From positions 1 to 35,395 of the forward strand of contig NZ_JADEXE010000037.1 in assembly GCF_015207265.1 (NCBI RefSeq): 35,395 bases of DNA. The letters run 5' to 3'. The DNA comes from Nodosilinea sp. LEGE 07298. GTDB lineage: Bacteria > Cyanobacteriota > Cyanobacteriia > Phormidesmidales > Phormidesmidaceae. The position numbers and the translations under genes are program-made. Under the pieces are notes generated by a model that saw only the letters and a list, made by a program, of their open reading frames with translations, searched no databases and was not told where the DNA came from. Position 1 is the first letter of the stretch. Every line of letters begins with the position of its first letter. This document shows positions 7,899 to 16,856 of the stretch, piece after piece.

Positions 7899-9355
7899 AG
7901 CGCCACCTCAAAGGAGGTTCCGGTGAACACTTGCACAGACTGACCAGATGGGATGTACCAGACGTTGGGGCGACTGAGGATGTCCTTGATTTCTTGCTGC
8001 TGGCGATCGCTCACCTGATCATGGAGTGCATCAAAGCCCCCTTCCAAAACCGCTCCCAAAATATTCGGAGCTGGGTTGGTGGTGGTCGAGGAGGAATAGA
8101 AGACAGATCCCGTGGAGGTTTGGCTGTTGGGACGATTGAGGATTTCGCCCACCTTGCCCAAAGCTCCCATCAGCGCTACCCCTGCATCCAGGCTTTGAAT
8201 GTGTCCGGCATCGTGGTTGTATTCCGAGGCCATCAGGGGATTGCCCTGCTCGCCTTGAATCAGCACGGCACCAGCTGGTATCGGTACTACTTGATTGCCG
8301 CTTGCCGTGGGAATCACCACCGCAATCACCGACAGCTCCACTAGGCCGCTCTGGGAAATGGTATCGACCTGAGTCACCATCTGGGTGCCTGCGGGTAGGG
8401 CCACGGTGCCATCGGCGGCCAGAATCGGCTCGGTGAGCTGGAGGCCGAAGCGTTGGGGCTGTTGGGTGTTGTCCAAATCCTGCGCCCAGACGACGGGGGT
8501 ACTCAAAGTCGCGGCAGCTCTAGCTCCGGCCAGAATGCTGACCACATGGCTGGGCAGGCCTGAGAGAATCGCGGCGGCATCGGCCTCATAGCGAGTCTGG
8601 TCGGGATTGTCGGCTTTGGGAGCCGCGTCTATCGGAGGAGATGCATCGGCCACCGTTACGGATGCGGCTGTCGCGGGTTTCTCCGTGTCGTAACTGATCT
8701 GTCCGTAGCTGCCCAAGGTCGCTGCTGTTTGCCACTGTTTCACGGGATCGGTGTGAACCACAGGAGCAGCTGAAGCAACAGGAGCCGATCGCACCGGAGC
8801 GGAGTAGGACGGCGGTGGGGCATAAGTCACCGGAGCGGGATGACTGACGGGCGGAGTTGAAACCGCCATAGCTGGCATCGTAGTCGTGGTGACTGGTGGG
8901 GATGGAGGCGTGGGCTGTACCTTGTCATCCTTCAACGCCTGGGTTTGGGTGCCCAGGGCTTCGACGGTCTTGAGCCTGCCGATTTCATTGGGGTCAGTCT
9001 CTGGCTGGGCCGGGCTGGCGGTTGTTGCTACGGCAGGGGCGGTATCGGCTGCGGTGGCTGGAGTTTTAGTCGGAGCATGGACGCTGTGGAGAAAGAGGGC
9101 CACCAGGCCGATCGCGATCGCCAAACCCGATCCCACAAACACCGCCTTGGCCCAGGGATTGCTCCACAGCTGCGGTTGAGTTGTCGGGTCGAGTTCTGTT
9201 TCAAAGTCTTCGGGGTCGAGTAGCGGGGACGGGGTGAGAGTTGTCGCTGTAACCGGCTCATCGCTGTAGCCCGTGAGGGCAGCCAGGTGGCTGAGTTCGT
9301 CGGTCTCCATCAGGGGAGATTCTGCATCGGGTGAGGGGGTAAATACCATGGTCAA
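7895..9355 (-). CDS. virB10: VirB10/TrbI-type channel scaffold protein
   Basis: A 486-residue protein with the VirB10 layout: a cytoplasmic N-terminal tail of about 65 residues, one membrane helix (AVFVGSGLAIAIGLVALFLH, about 69-88), a long Pro/Ala/Thr/Val-rich periplasmic linker (about 95-225), and a C-terminal beta-rich domain. In the last, LPAGTQMVTQVDTISQSG and the following V.I.GS-type strands match the TrbI beta-barrel, which spans both membranes in conjugation channels. Its ATG lies 9 bp downstream of the VirB8-like gene. Length and architecture are normal for the family. Sequence similarity to proteobacterial VirB10 is clearly remote. Confidence 0.85.
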   Translation of the reverse strand: MTMVFTPSPDAESPLMETDELSHLAALTGYSDEPVTATTLTPSPLLDPEDFETELDPTTQPQLWSNPWAKAVFVGSGLAIAIGLVALFLHSVHAPTKTPATAADTAPAVATTASPAQPETDPNEIGRLKTVEALGTQTQALKDDKVQPTPPSPPVTTTTMPAMAVSTPPVSHPAPVTYAPPPSYSAPVRSAPVASAAPVVHTDPVKQWQTAATLGSYGQISYDTEKPATAASVTVADASPPIDAAPKADNPDQTRYEADAAAILSGLPSHVVSILAGARAAATLSTPVVWAQDLDNTQQPQRFGLQLTEPILAADGTVALPAGTQMVTQVDTISQSGLVELSVIAVVIPTASGNQVVPIPAGAVLIQGEQGNPLMASEYNHDAGHIQSLDAGVALMGALGKVGEILNRPNSQTSTGSVFYSSSTTTNPAPNILGAVLEGGFDALHDQVSDRQQQEIKDILSRPNVWYIPSGQSVQVFTGTSFEVAL

Positions 9356-9364
9356 CGTCCTTCC

Positions 9365-10114
9365 TTAGCTGGGATTGGGGGCAAGTTGTTGAATGTCTAG
9401 GTCGCGGATTTCGGTGATTTCCAGACCGTTTTCCCGCAGTCGATACACCGCCTTTTGCAGCGGCGTGGATGTTTCAGGCAGCGGGTCTTCAGCGGGTTCC
9501 ACCGCCTGAACGAAGAGGCTCTTGTTAAAGGTCACTGCTAAACCCTGGGGATGGGTGGGGTCGAAAATCAGCAGGTTGGCGACCATATCCACCTGCCAGT
9601 AGCCTGCTTGCAATTCCTTCGGCGTGGAAATCGTCTCGATAGTGAGCACGCTCTGGGCGCTGCCGCTAAAGATACCGGGGGGCGTGATCGCCGCCACCTG
9701 ATCCAGAAAGGCGGTGCGGAAGTCTTCTTTGAGGGCAAAGGAGGCCTGCCAACTGGCGGTGGTGATGCGGCCATGATTCACGGGCACTCCCGGATCAGCC
9801 GGGGCACTGGCAGCGGCAGGTTCTGTGGTCTGTCCCTGGCCATTCCAGGTGAACATCAGCCCCAGGGCCGTTTTGACGAACTGTTGGATCACCTCCGGGG
9901 TGCGCTGATTCGGGTCAACGGCTTCGGTGCTGATAGAGTGGCCATCCACTAGCTGCACCAGGGAGGGCACGGGGCGATGGGCCAGGTGATTGATGCGAGC
10001 CGTATTCAGCAGAGTCATCACCAGCAGCAGGCCCTGGATGCCGAGGGTGCCCAGCACGAACAGCGGCAGAATATCGGACGAGTGAAAGCGGCGGGAACGG
10101 TTGAGGAGTTGCAT
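9365..10114 (-). CDS. VirB8/TraE-like inner membrane protein
   Basis: A 249-residue protein with a short basic N-terminus, one membrane helix (ILPLFVLGTLGIQGLLLVMTLL, about 15-36) and a periplasmic domain of about 200 residues. That is the topology and size of VirB8/TraE, the bitopic assembly factor of type IV secretion systems. The phrases VPSLVQLVDGHSI and VIQQFVKTALGLMFTWNG fit the start of its NTF2-like periplasmic fold, and the DMVANLLIFDP strand lies where VirB8 has its central sheet. It is 12 bp downstream of the VirB6-like gene and 9 bp upstream of VirB10, as expected for virB8. The assignment rests on topology and context more than motif. Confidence 0.75.
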   Translation of the reverse strand: MQLLNRSRRFHSSDILPLFVLGTLGIQGLLLVMTLLNTARINHLAHRPVPSLVQLVDGHSISTEAVDPNQRTPEVIQQFVKTALGLMFTWNGQGQTTEPAAASAPADPGVPVNHGRITTASWQASFALKEDFRTAFLDQVAAITPPGIFSGSAQSVLTIETISTPKELQAGYWQVDMVANLLIFDPTHPQGLAVTFNKSLFVQAVEPAEDPLPETSTPLQKAVYRLRENGLEITEIRDLDIQQLAPNPS

Positions 10115-10126
10115 GGAAGGTCTCCT

Positions 10127-11227
10127 TTAACGAAATGAGTGGAAGTAGCGGGGTGACACGGCGTAGGAACCGAGCATGGTGACCATGCGGGCCGAACCGC
10201 TGGTGATGATGTTGAAGACAGCCAGTCCGCCACCAGCGGCGATCGCCAGGGCCAGGGCGGGAGCCAGTAGGCCAATAATCACCAAAAAGCCGAGGGTGTC
10301 GGTGACATCGGCATTGACCACGACCACCCCCGCCAGCCCGACGATGATGTTGTAGGACACCTGGGCCATGCCCAGGCTGAAGAAGCCCGTCAACCAGGCA
10401 AATAGGGGTTTGGCTTCAAAAGGCAGCAGACTGCCGGCAACGGCAAATGGCCCCATTAGCCCGGTGAGCAGTAGGGAGATTTCCAGGATGTTGGTGAAGG
10501 CCCACTGAAAGGCCAGCAGCACGTATTGGACGATTTCTTGGTTGACGGAGCCGAGGAATCCGGCGAAGAAGCCAGCAGTACCAAAGACGGCTCCTGAAAT
10601 CGGGTTGTCTTCGGCCTGGGCGGTCTGCACCGCGCCATCAATCCCTCGGGCGATGTTGCGGAGGGCGTCGGGCAGGGGCAGAAAGCCCTGATAGTCGTTG
10701 ATGGTGGCCTGCACCTGGGCATTGGCGGCTTTGAGGCAGTCGATTTGCTTTTGCCCCACCATGCCTTCGCACTGGCTGAGCTGGGCGCTGATCTCGCCCG
10801 CAACGGCGCTGCGGGAGGTAGCGGCCTGGACGGCATCGCGCAGTTTGACATCCAGTAGGGTGACTTCGAGCACCTGATTGGAGAGGGTATGGATGACGCC
10901 GCGCAGGCTGACGGTGGAGACAGCCAGCAGGTGGGCGTTGTTGGCCAGCAGGCAGACGACGATGATGGGCCAGATCAGATTTTGCAGCGGGCGGGTGAGG
11001 TCGCCTTCGACGATGAGCTGGCGGCCAAACTGAACGATGAAGAAGATCAGGGCACCGGCAGCGAAGATGGCGGCGGTTTGGTTGATGGCGACGTACAGGG
11101 TGCTGTCGAAGATGGTCAGCCACTGCTTGTCCCAGGCTTGGGCAATGCTTTGGGAGGTGTCGAGCCCTTGTTGGAGGATCTGGGTTGCGCCGGTGACGGC
11201 GAGCCAGGGGAGAGGGGGAGAGGTCAT
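10127..11227 (-). CDS. VirB6/TrbL-like polytopic membrane protein
   Basis: A 366-residue protein with about six membrane segments (near residues 48-68, 83-100, 212-230, 232-262, 268-300 and 312-345) and a periplasmic or cytoplasmic stretch of about 110 residues between the second and third. This is the layout of VirB6/TrbL, the inner-membrane translocon component. Two Cys (QCEGM and DCLKAA) in the soluble loop are close enough to form a disulfide. It is now the first gene of the downstream half of the transfer operon: the gene that would normally precede it (VirB5-like) is separated by the inverted STAND nuclease gene, so this half needs its own promoter within 11228-11464. Confidence 0.8.
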   Translation of the reverse strand: MTSPPLPWLAVTGATQILQQGLDTSQSIAQAWDKQWLTIFDSTLYVAINQTAAIFAAGALIFFIVQFGRQLIVEGDLTRPLQNLIWPIIVVCLLANNAHLLAVSTVSLRGVIHTLSNQVLEVTLLDVKLRDAVQAATSRSAVAGEISAQLSQCEGMVGQKQIDCLKAANAQVQATINDYQGFLPLPDALRNIARGIDGAVQTAQAEDNPISGAVFGTAGFFAGFLGSVNQEIVQYVLLAFQWAFTNILEISLLLTGLMGPFAVAGSLLPFEAKPLFAWLTGFFSLGMAQVSYNIIVGLAGVVVVNADVTDTLGFLVIIGLLAPALALAIAAGGGLAVFNIITSGSARMVTMLGSYAVSPRYFHSFR

Positions 11228-11464
11228 GGAGGTGCTCGCTAAACGAGGGTGAGGGATATCACCTCAGGCTAGGGAGCAGATATGACTGGGAGATGGAAAT
11301 TAGAGGGAAGGGTTGTGATTCTTTGCTAGCCAGTGAAAGTTGAGGTGGTCAACAAGGCTACACAAGCTCATTCCTAAAGAAAAACTATTAGCAGAGTGAT
11401 GAGCTAAGATCCACTAATAATAAATTTGTTCTCAACGCTCTTCAATCTCAACAAGCTAAAGCGC
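11228..11464. promoter_or_regulatory. Divergent intergenic region between VirB6-like and STAND nuclease genes
   Basis: About 237 bp between two divergent genes that must hold promoters in both directions. The half next to the STAND gene is AT-rich, with TATTA and TAATAATAAAT stretches that could act as -10 elements. I could not find a convincing -35/-10 pair, nor any terminal repeat marking an insertion. A short inverted repeat GGTGA...TCACC lies near 11248-11264 and GTTGA...TCAAC near 11338-11353. The boundaries of the transferred segment are probably inside this stretch. Confidence 0.4.
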
Positions 11465-14400
11465 ATGCCCTTACCTGGAGGAGAAGCCGACAAACTCGGC
11501 AATAGATATGAAGGTCGATGGACTGTCTTCAACATGATTGATGTCATGGAGGAGAAGGCAGATTATATTCGACTTGAACAACCTGGAGAAGATGCCTTTG
11601 AGTTTTTCGTCCTTCGAGATGGTCAAAGGGAATGTCATCAGGTTAAACGGCAGAGAAGCGATTGTGGAAGTTGGACCTTAAGCGCTTTAGAAACTCACCA
11701 GGTAAAAGTTCTCTCGGGTTTTTGGCAAAGCCTCAATGATCCAAATAACAACTGCCTTTTTATTTCGACTCAAGATGCTAACGAACTAAGAGAACTAGCG
11801 AGTCGAGCAAGAGACTCAATTTCTTGGCAAGAGTTCGAGGAGCAATATCTAAATAAGACCCAATCAGGAAACTTTCATAAGCTTCGTCAAAAATGGGAAA
11901 ATTGTTCTGAATTAGGGGCGTATGAAGCACTCAAACGAGTTTTTGTTCATACTGTCGACGATGATATTCTCGCAAGCATTATCGAAAATCGTTTAGAAGC
12001 ACTCTTAGCGGGCGATCCCAAGGTCATTAGACTAGAGTTGACTGAATTTGTCTTAGAAAAAATTCATCATGAATTGACTGCGTTTGATATTTGGCATTAT
12101 TTATTGGGGGAACGGGGTTATTCCCGCCGGGAATGGAGTAAGGATCTCAATGTTCTGTCAGCTATCGAAAGAGCCAATAGTGCTTATCTATCTACGCTTC
12201 AGGAAGCAAAAATTGGTGGAGAAGTTCTACCACGGAATGAAGCCTCAATAATTCTCGAAAAGATTGCTGCTTCAAGTGGAAAGGGGAGTGTTCTAGTAGT
12301 CGGTGAAGCAGGCATTGGGAAAAGCGGCGCTATCTCCCAAGTTTTGGATATGCTGAAGGACGATGGAATTCCATTTCTTGCCTTCCGTATAGACCGTTTG
12401 GAGCCTGAAGTAATACCTGATGCAGTTGGAACACAATTAGGATTACCTGCTTCTCCCCCAACTGTCTTGGCAAACATTGCCCAGAATCGAGACTGTGTAC
12501 TGGTAATAGATCAATTAGATGCAGTTAGCTTAGTCTCTGGTCGTAATCCCCAGTTTTTCGACTGTATTTCTCAGCTAATTAATCAAGCTAAAGCTCATCC
12601 TAATATCCATTTACTCTTAGCTTGTAGAAAGTTTGACTTAGAAAATGATAACCGATTTAAGCATTTGACGGGACAAGATGGTATCGCTGAGGCAGTCAAC
12701 ATTTCAAGATTACCTACTTCAGTAGTGAAAGAAGTAGTTGCCAAATTGGGGTTAGAAGTATCAGGATTCAGTGAAAAACAGTTGCTATTACTCTCACTTC
12801 CTCTACACCTCAGTTTGTTAGCCGAAGTAATTGTAGAACCGAATGGGGATTTCCTCAATTTTGAAACGGCCAAAGATCTATACGATCAATTCTGGGACTA
12901 TAAACAGAAGAAAATTAGAGAACGACTCGGCCATTCAATAAGGTGGACGCAGGTAATTGACATCCTCTGCAATTATATGAGCGATCACCAGGTTTTATCT
13001 GCTCCAGAAATATTTCTAGATGAAGTTTCTGAAGATGCTGGAATAATGGCATCTGAACATGTGCTGTTGAAAGAAAACAAACGCATATCATTTTTTCATG
13101 AAAGTTTCTTTGACTATGCTTTTGCTCGTCGCTTTTTTGGGTGTGGAAAAAGCCTCTTGCCTTTTTTAGTAGATAATGGACAGCATTTGTTTCAGCGATC
13201 CCAGGTTAGACAGATTCTTCTTCATGAAAGAGATTTTGATTTTGAGCAGTACAAAAATGATTTAACAAAACTACTGAGCAGCTCAAGCATTAGGTTTCAC
13301 ATAAAGCAGGTAGTCTGTTCCACTCTTACTTTAATTGCCTCTCCTCATGATGATGAGTGGAAAATTTTAGCCATGTTCCTTGAGAATGATTCTTCACCTA
13401 TCAGTAATGAAATATGGAAACTGTTAAACAGTTCATTAGCCTGGTTTAATCTTTTAGAGAGTAAAGGAGTGATTAAAAAATGGCTTGACGGTGAAGAAGA
13501 TATCGTTATAGATCGGGTCGTTAATCTTTTGTCTATCATGCAGTGTTTGCTCCCAAGCAAAGTCGCTGATTTAGTTAAACCCTATATAAATACATCAGAA
13601 GCTTGGAATGATAGACTAATATTCTTGGTTCAGCGTATAAAGCTTGAAACCGCACGTCCAATATTTGACCTTTTCCTAGAACTATTGAGTTCAGGGGTTT
13701 TCGACAAGCAAGAAGACGATTTTTTCTTCATCAGCGATGAAGTATGGGATATTGTTTTTTCTCTCAACAAGCATTGTCCTGACTGGTGTTGTGAGTTCTT
13801 AGAGGTTTACTTGAAACACCTTCTACAACTAAGTATTGCTTCAGGAAGTGTTAATCCTTTCCCTCAGAGGAGAGGCTGTTCTCAGAATACTGGAGACAGT
13901 TATTCAACTGTTCTTGGAACTGCAAACACTGCTCCAGGTTTATTTTGCCTGCGAATAATTCCAACAGTATTAGAAATTATTGGCTTGAACAAGAAAGATA
14001 ACGAAAAAGTGCCCTGGCAGGATCTAGTTTGGACCAATCCATTTGATTATCAGAAGAATGACCCCAATCAGGTTAAATTTCAAATTATTATTGCATTAGA
14101 GCAAGCTTTATCAAGGCTTTCACAAGAAGAATCTGAATTTTTAGATGATTGCATTCATCTTCTTAAGACTTCGAGTTTCGAACTACCTCAGTATCTTCTG
14201 ATTCGCATATATACGGCACATGGAGAAAAATTTGCAGACGAGGCAGTAGATTATCTTTGCGAAAATCCTTCAAGGCTTAAGGCGAGCTATTCTCATGAGC
14301 AATTTTGGGCTTCTCGGAAATTAATTGAAGCTATCACTCCTTTCTGCTCAAGTCAGAAGTTGGAGCAATTAGAAATGATGCTTCTAAAATACTTTCCTCA

Positions 14401-15997
14401 TTGGGAAAAAGGTCGAGGAATACAGTATGGCTACCATGGCCATGCGCAATTTATTCTATTAGATGGGATAGAAGTCCCACGAAGATCTAAAAAAGTTGCT
14501 CGACGAGTAGCTGAACTCTACAGAAAATTTAACCGGCAACCGCAACTTAGATACAAGGGAATGACCGTGGCGAATGTTACACCACCTGTCATTCCAAAAA
14601 GTGCTACTGAAAAGATGACAGATGAACAATGGCTGAAAGCTATCGCGAAGTATGATCTTACTGAAATCAGTCGGGATAAGGATAGCTCTCTTTTGGATGC
14701 TGGTGCTTTATCAAAGTTCTTAGAAGAACAATCAAGTCAAGAGCCAGAACGCTTTTCCAAGCTGTTATCTAATCTTCCAGACAATACAAATATACGCTAC
14801 TACGAAGCAATTTTATATGGAATTTCTCAGCATATGTCTTTTGTATGTTTACAAACCCTACAGGGAATTCTACATAAATGTCATCAGCTTCCTGGTCATC
14901 CTTGTGGAAAGGCAATTTGTTTGATTTTCAGACAATTTTCTGATTGGAACTGGAGTCAAGAGGATTTCAATGTTGTTAATTGGTATGCTCTAAACTCTTC
15001 TGATCCAAAAGAAGAAATTTGGCGTAACAAGGCTGAAGATGGGCAACTTTACTGTTTGGGCGACATTCATACTTCAGGTATTAACTCTGTAAGAGGTAGT
15101 GCAGCTATAACAATCGCAAAACTCATTTATTCTCGAAAGAGCCGAGCTACAGTATTTTGGGATACCACACAAAACATGTTGCATGACTGCTCAATCGCAG
15201 TAAAAACATGCATCATTGAAATTCTCATTGCGACTCTAAACTATGATCGCAACTTGAGTGTCGAAACTTTCTTGAATCTTGGCGATTCAGAAGATCTACT
15301 ATTAGGCACACAAAATGCAGAAAACTTTTTATACTTTGCTCTTCAAACCCACTTTGAAATTTTGAAGCCAATCGTTGAAAAGATGCTAAGTTCAGATTTG
15401 CCTAGCGTGGCAACAGTCAGTGCGCGGCAAGCTTGTGTCGCTGCTATGCATACCGAAGAAGCCCTTCCGTTAGCAGAACTCTGCCTTAATGGAACACAAA
15501 CTCATCGCCTAGCTGCTGCCGAGGTTTTTGTAAACAATCTGCGTTCCGCCTACCTTAAGGAATTTTGCGAAAATTCATTGATTCAGCTCTTTAGCGATCC
15601 TAGTTCAGAAGTTCGCGCCAGAGCTGCTAAATGCTTTTCTCGTCTTGAAACAGAACTAGATAGTTATTTCAACTTAATTGACCAATTTATTGAAACCGAA
15701 GCATTCTCCGACGGAGATCATGATTTGATAAGGGCATTAGAAAAGACAACTTCTCAACTTCCTAAGTCAACCTATCGAGTCTGTGAGAGATTTATACAAG
15801 GTATCACCGATGAAGATGCTCAAAAGAGAGCAGGAGCTTTAAGAGACATCACTTCTGTAAGTCAGTTGCTAGTCCGTCTTTACAGCCAAAGCGGCAGAGA
15901 CCTTGTCCTACAGTCTCAATGTCTTGACCTGATTGATCAGATGATTGAGATTGGTGCGTATGGTTTAGAAAAATCTTTGGCTCCGTTTGAGAGATAG
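11465..15997 (+). CDS. STAND NTPase with N-terminal Cap4/DUF4297-type nuclease (Avs-like defence candidate)
   Basis: From ATG 11465 the product is 1510 aa; a TTG at 11426 would add 13. The N-terminus GGEADKLGNRYEGRWTV carries the Glu16 motif of the DUF4297/Cap4 nuclease domain. Asp/Glu around 43-46 and the HQVK signature (Gln59-x-Lys61) complete a PD-(D/E)XK site. A STAND ATPase follows: Walker A GEAGIGKS at about 280-287, Walker B VLVIDQLD near 345-352, a sensor-like LLACRKFDL, and the winged-helix phrase HESFFDYAFARRFF near 540. The remaining 950 residues are helical HEAT-like repeats, ending in DPSSEVRARAAKCFSRLE. In known antiviral STANDs of this layout the long C-terminus senses a phage protein and the nuclease destroys DNA; this role here is inferred. 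It is convergent with the VirB5-like gene and divergent from the VirB6-like gene. Its base composition is AT-rich and I found no HIP1 octamer over 4.5 kb, unlike the neighbours, which points to recent acquisition. Confidence 0.88.
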   Translation: MPLPGGEADKLGNRYEGRWTVFNMIDVMEEKADYIRLEQPGEDAFEFFVLRDGQRECHQVKRQRSDCGSWTLSALETHQVKVLSGFWQSLNDPNNNCLFISTQDANELRELASRARDSISWQEFEEQYLNKTQSGNFHKLRQKWENCSELGAYEALKRVFVHTVDDDILASIIENRLEALLAGDPKVIRLELTEFVLEKIHHELTAFDIWHYLLGERGYSRREWSKDLNVLSAIERANSAYLSTLQEAKIGGEVLPRNEASIILEKIAASSGKGSVLVVGEAGIGKSGAISQVLDMLKDDGIPFLAFRIDRLEPEVIPDAVGTQLGLPASPPTVLANIAQNRDCVLVIDQLDAVSLVSGRNPQFFDCISQLINQAKAHPNIHLLLACRKFDLENDNRFKHLTGQDGIAEAVNISRLPTSVVKEVVAKLGLEVSGFSEKQLLLLSLPLHLSLLAEVIVEPNGDFLNFETAKDLYDQFWDYKQKKIRERLGHSIRWTQVIDILCNYMSDHQVLSAPEIFLDEVSEDAGIMASEHVLLKENKRISFFHESFFDYAFARRFFGCGKSLLPFLVDNGQHLFQRSQVRQILLHERDFDFEQYKNDLTKLLSSSSIRFHIKQVVCSTLTLIASPHDDEWKILAMFLENDSSPISNEIWKLLNSSLAWFNLLESKGVIKKWLDGEEDIVIDRVVNLLSIMQCLLPSKVADLVKPYINTSEAWNDRLIFLVQRIKLETARPIFDLFLELLSSGVFDKQEDDFFFISDEVWDIVFSLNKHCPDWCCEFLEVYLKHLLQLSIASGSVNPFPQRRGCSQNTGDSYSTVLGTANTAPGLFCLRIIPTVLEIIGLNKKDNEKVPWQDLVWTNPFDYQKNDPNQVKFQIIIALEQALSRLSQEESEFLDDCIHLLKTSSFELPQYLLIRIYTAHGEKFADEAVDYLCENPSRLKASYSHEQFWASRKLIEAITPFCSSQKLEQLEMMLLKYFPHWEKGRGIQYGYHGHAQFILLDGIEVPRRSKKVARRVAELYRKFNRQPQLRYKGMTVANVTPPVIPKSATEKMTDEQWLKAIAKYDLTEISRDKDSSLLDAGALSKFLEEQSSQEPERFSKLLSNLPDNTNIRYYEAILYGISQHMSFVCLQTLQGILHKCHQLPGHPCGKAICLIFRQFSDWNWSQEDFNVVNWYALNSSDPKEEIWRNKAEDGQLYCLGDIHTSGINSVRGSAAITIAKLIYSRKSRATVFWDTTQNMLHDCSIAVKTCIIEILIATLNYDRNLSVETFLNLGDSEDLLLGTQNAENFLYFALQTHFEILKPIVEKMLSSDLPSVATVSARQACVAAMHTEEALPLAELCLNGTQTHRLAAAEVFVNNLRSAYLKEFCENSLIQLFSDPSSEVRARAAKCFSRLETELDSYFNLIDQFIETEAFSDGDHDLIRALEKTTSQLPKSTYRVCERFIQGITDEDAQKRAGALRDITSVSQLLVRLYSQSGRDLVLQSQCLDLIDQMIEIGAYGLEKSLAPFER

Positions 15998-16070
15998 GCC
16001 GCAGAGCTTGATAGGCAGTGGAATTTTCTATGCTTATGGATTTCAGAACACAAACGAGAAAATTGGAGGA

Positions 16071-16856
16071 TTAATTCTTGTCTCCCGGCAAGTATACACT
16101 TGCCGCCGCCTTCACTACCTGCTGTGCCCCCGCCATCGCCTCCGCATGCTTCGCCCGATTCCCCTCATCCAGCGCCTCAGAGATATTCGCCCCAATCAAA
16201 TTCGCCGTCGCCGACTGCTGCCGGAGCTGCATCAACTGCTCATAGCTGCCCGACTCCAGCTGACTCTGATGGCCGACCATATCCGTCAAATTTTTCATCA
16301 CGTCCTGGGTTACATCCAGCGACTGGGCTTCCTGGGACTTATCCGAAATCGCCCCCAACGCCTGCTGCGCGGCATCCATCTCCTGCTTCATCGCCGTTTG
16401 CCCCTCCGTTCCTAACACCGAAGTCGCCATACTGCGGGCACTTTCCCGGTCAGTGGCATTGGCCAACGACTGCTGCAAGACCACTGGGTTGGCGTTGAAA
16501 TTATCCAACCGCTGCGACTCCCCTGACGCCTTCCCAGAAACATCTCCCGTGCCATCGCCACCAATCACCTGGCCCACCTCCTGCCAGTCTCCCGGCGGGT
16601 CGGGGATACCCAGCTCTCCGGTGTTGCCATTCAATACATCGCCCAGCACACCCCCTAACACATCATTCACCGTGTGGGTGTAGTAGCCCTCAAAAATCTG
16701 GACGTACTGATTCACAATGCTTTTGAAGGGCTGCAAGATATCAAAGGCCTGGGCTGGAGCTATCAGCACCCCAGCACTGCCCAGGGATAAGGCGAAGGTT
16801 AGCAGCGATCGTTTCCACGTCCTGCGAGTTGGGGAATGAAGTACATCAGTAGACAT
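16071..16856 (-). CDS. VirB5/TrbJ-like secreted protein
   Basis: From ATG 16856 the product is 261 aa; a longer open frame upstream is only the shadow of virB4. A signal peptide is clear: Arg-Arg and Lys-Arg, a hydrophobic core, and APAQA with cleavage after about residue 37. The mature protein is helical and Gln/Ala/Ser-rich, with long coiled-coil-like stretches (about 120-250). That fits VirB5/TrbJ, a minor pilus component found after VirB4. Its start overlaps the 3' end of virB4 by 11 bp. It ends 73 bp from the convergent STAND gene. A perfect hairpin (16086-16105) lies in its last codons. Confidence 0.75.
   Translation of the reverse strand: MSTDVLHSPTRRTWKRSLLTFALSLGSAGVLIAPAQAFDILQPFKSIVNQYVQIFEGYYTHTVNDVLGGVLGDVLNGNTGELGIPDPPGDWQEVGQVIGGDGTGDVSGKASGESQRLDNFNANPVVLQQSLANATDRESARSMATSVLGTEGQTAMKQEMDAAQQALGAISDKSQEAQSLDVTQDVMKNLTDMVGHQSQLESGSYEQLMQLRQQSATANLIGANISEALDEGNRAKHAEAMAGAQQVVKAAASVYLPGDKN

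Noticed and set aside
11267-11280. Shared CTAGGGAGCAG near 11267 and 35375 as a repeat pair
   Set aside because: Only about a dozen bases match, with no extended similarity.
11426-11464. TTG start adding 13 residues to the STAND nuclease
   Set aside because: The conserved domain begins right after ATG 11465, and no better ribosome-binding site supports the TTG. It cannot be fully excluded.
15987-16415. 142-codon plus-strand frame after the STAND gene
   Set aside because: Arg/Leu-rich antisense shadow of the VirB5-like gene.
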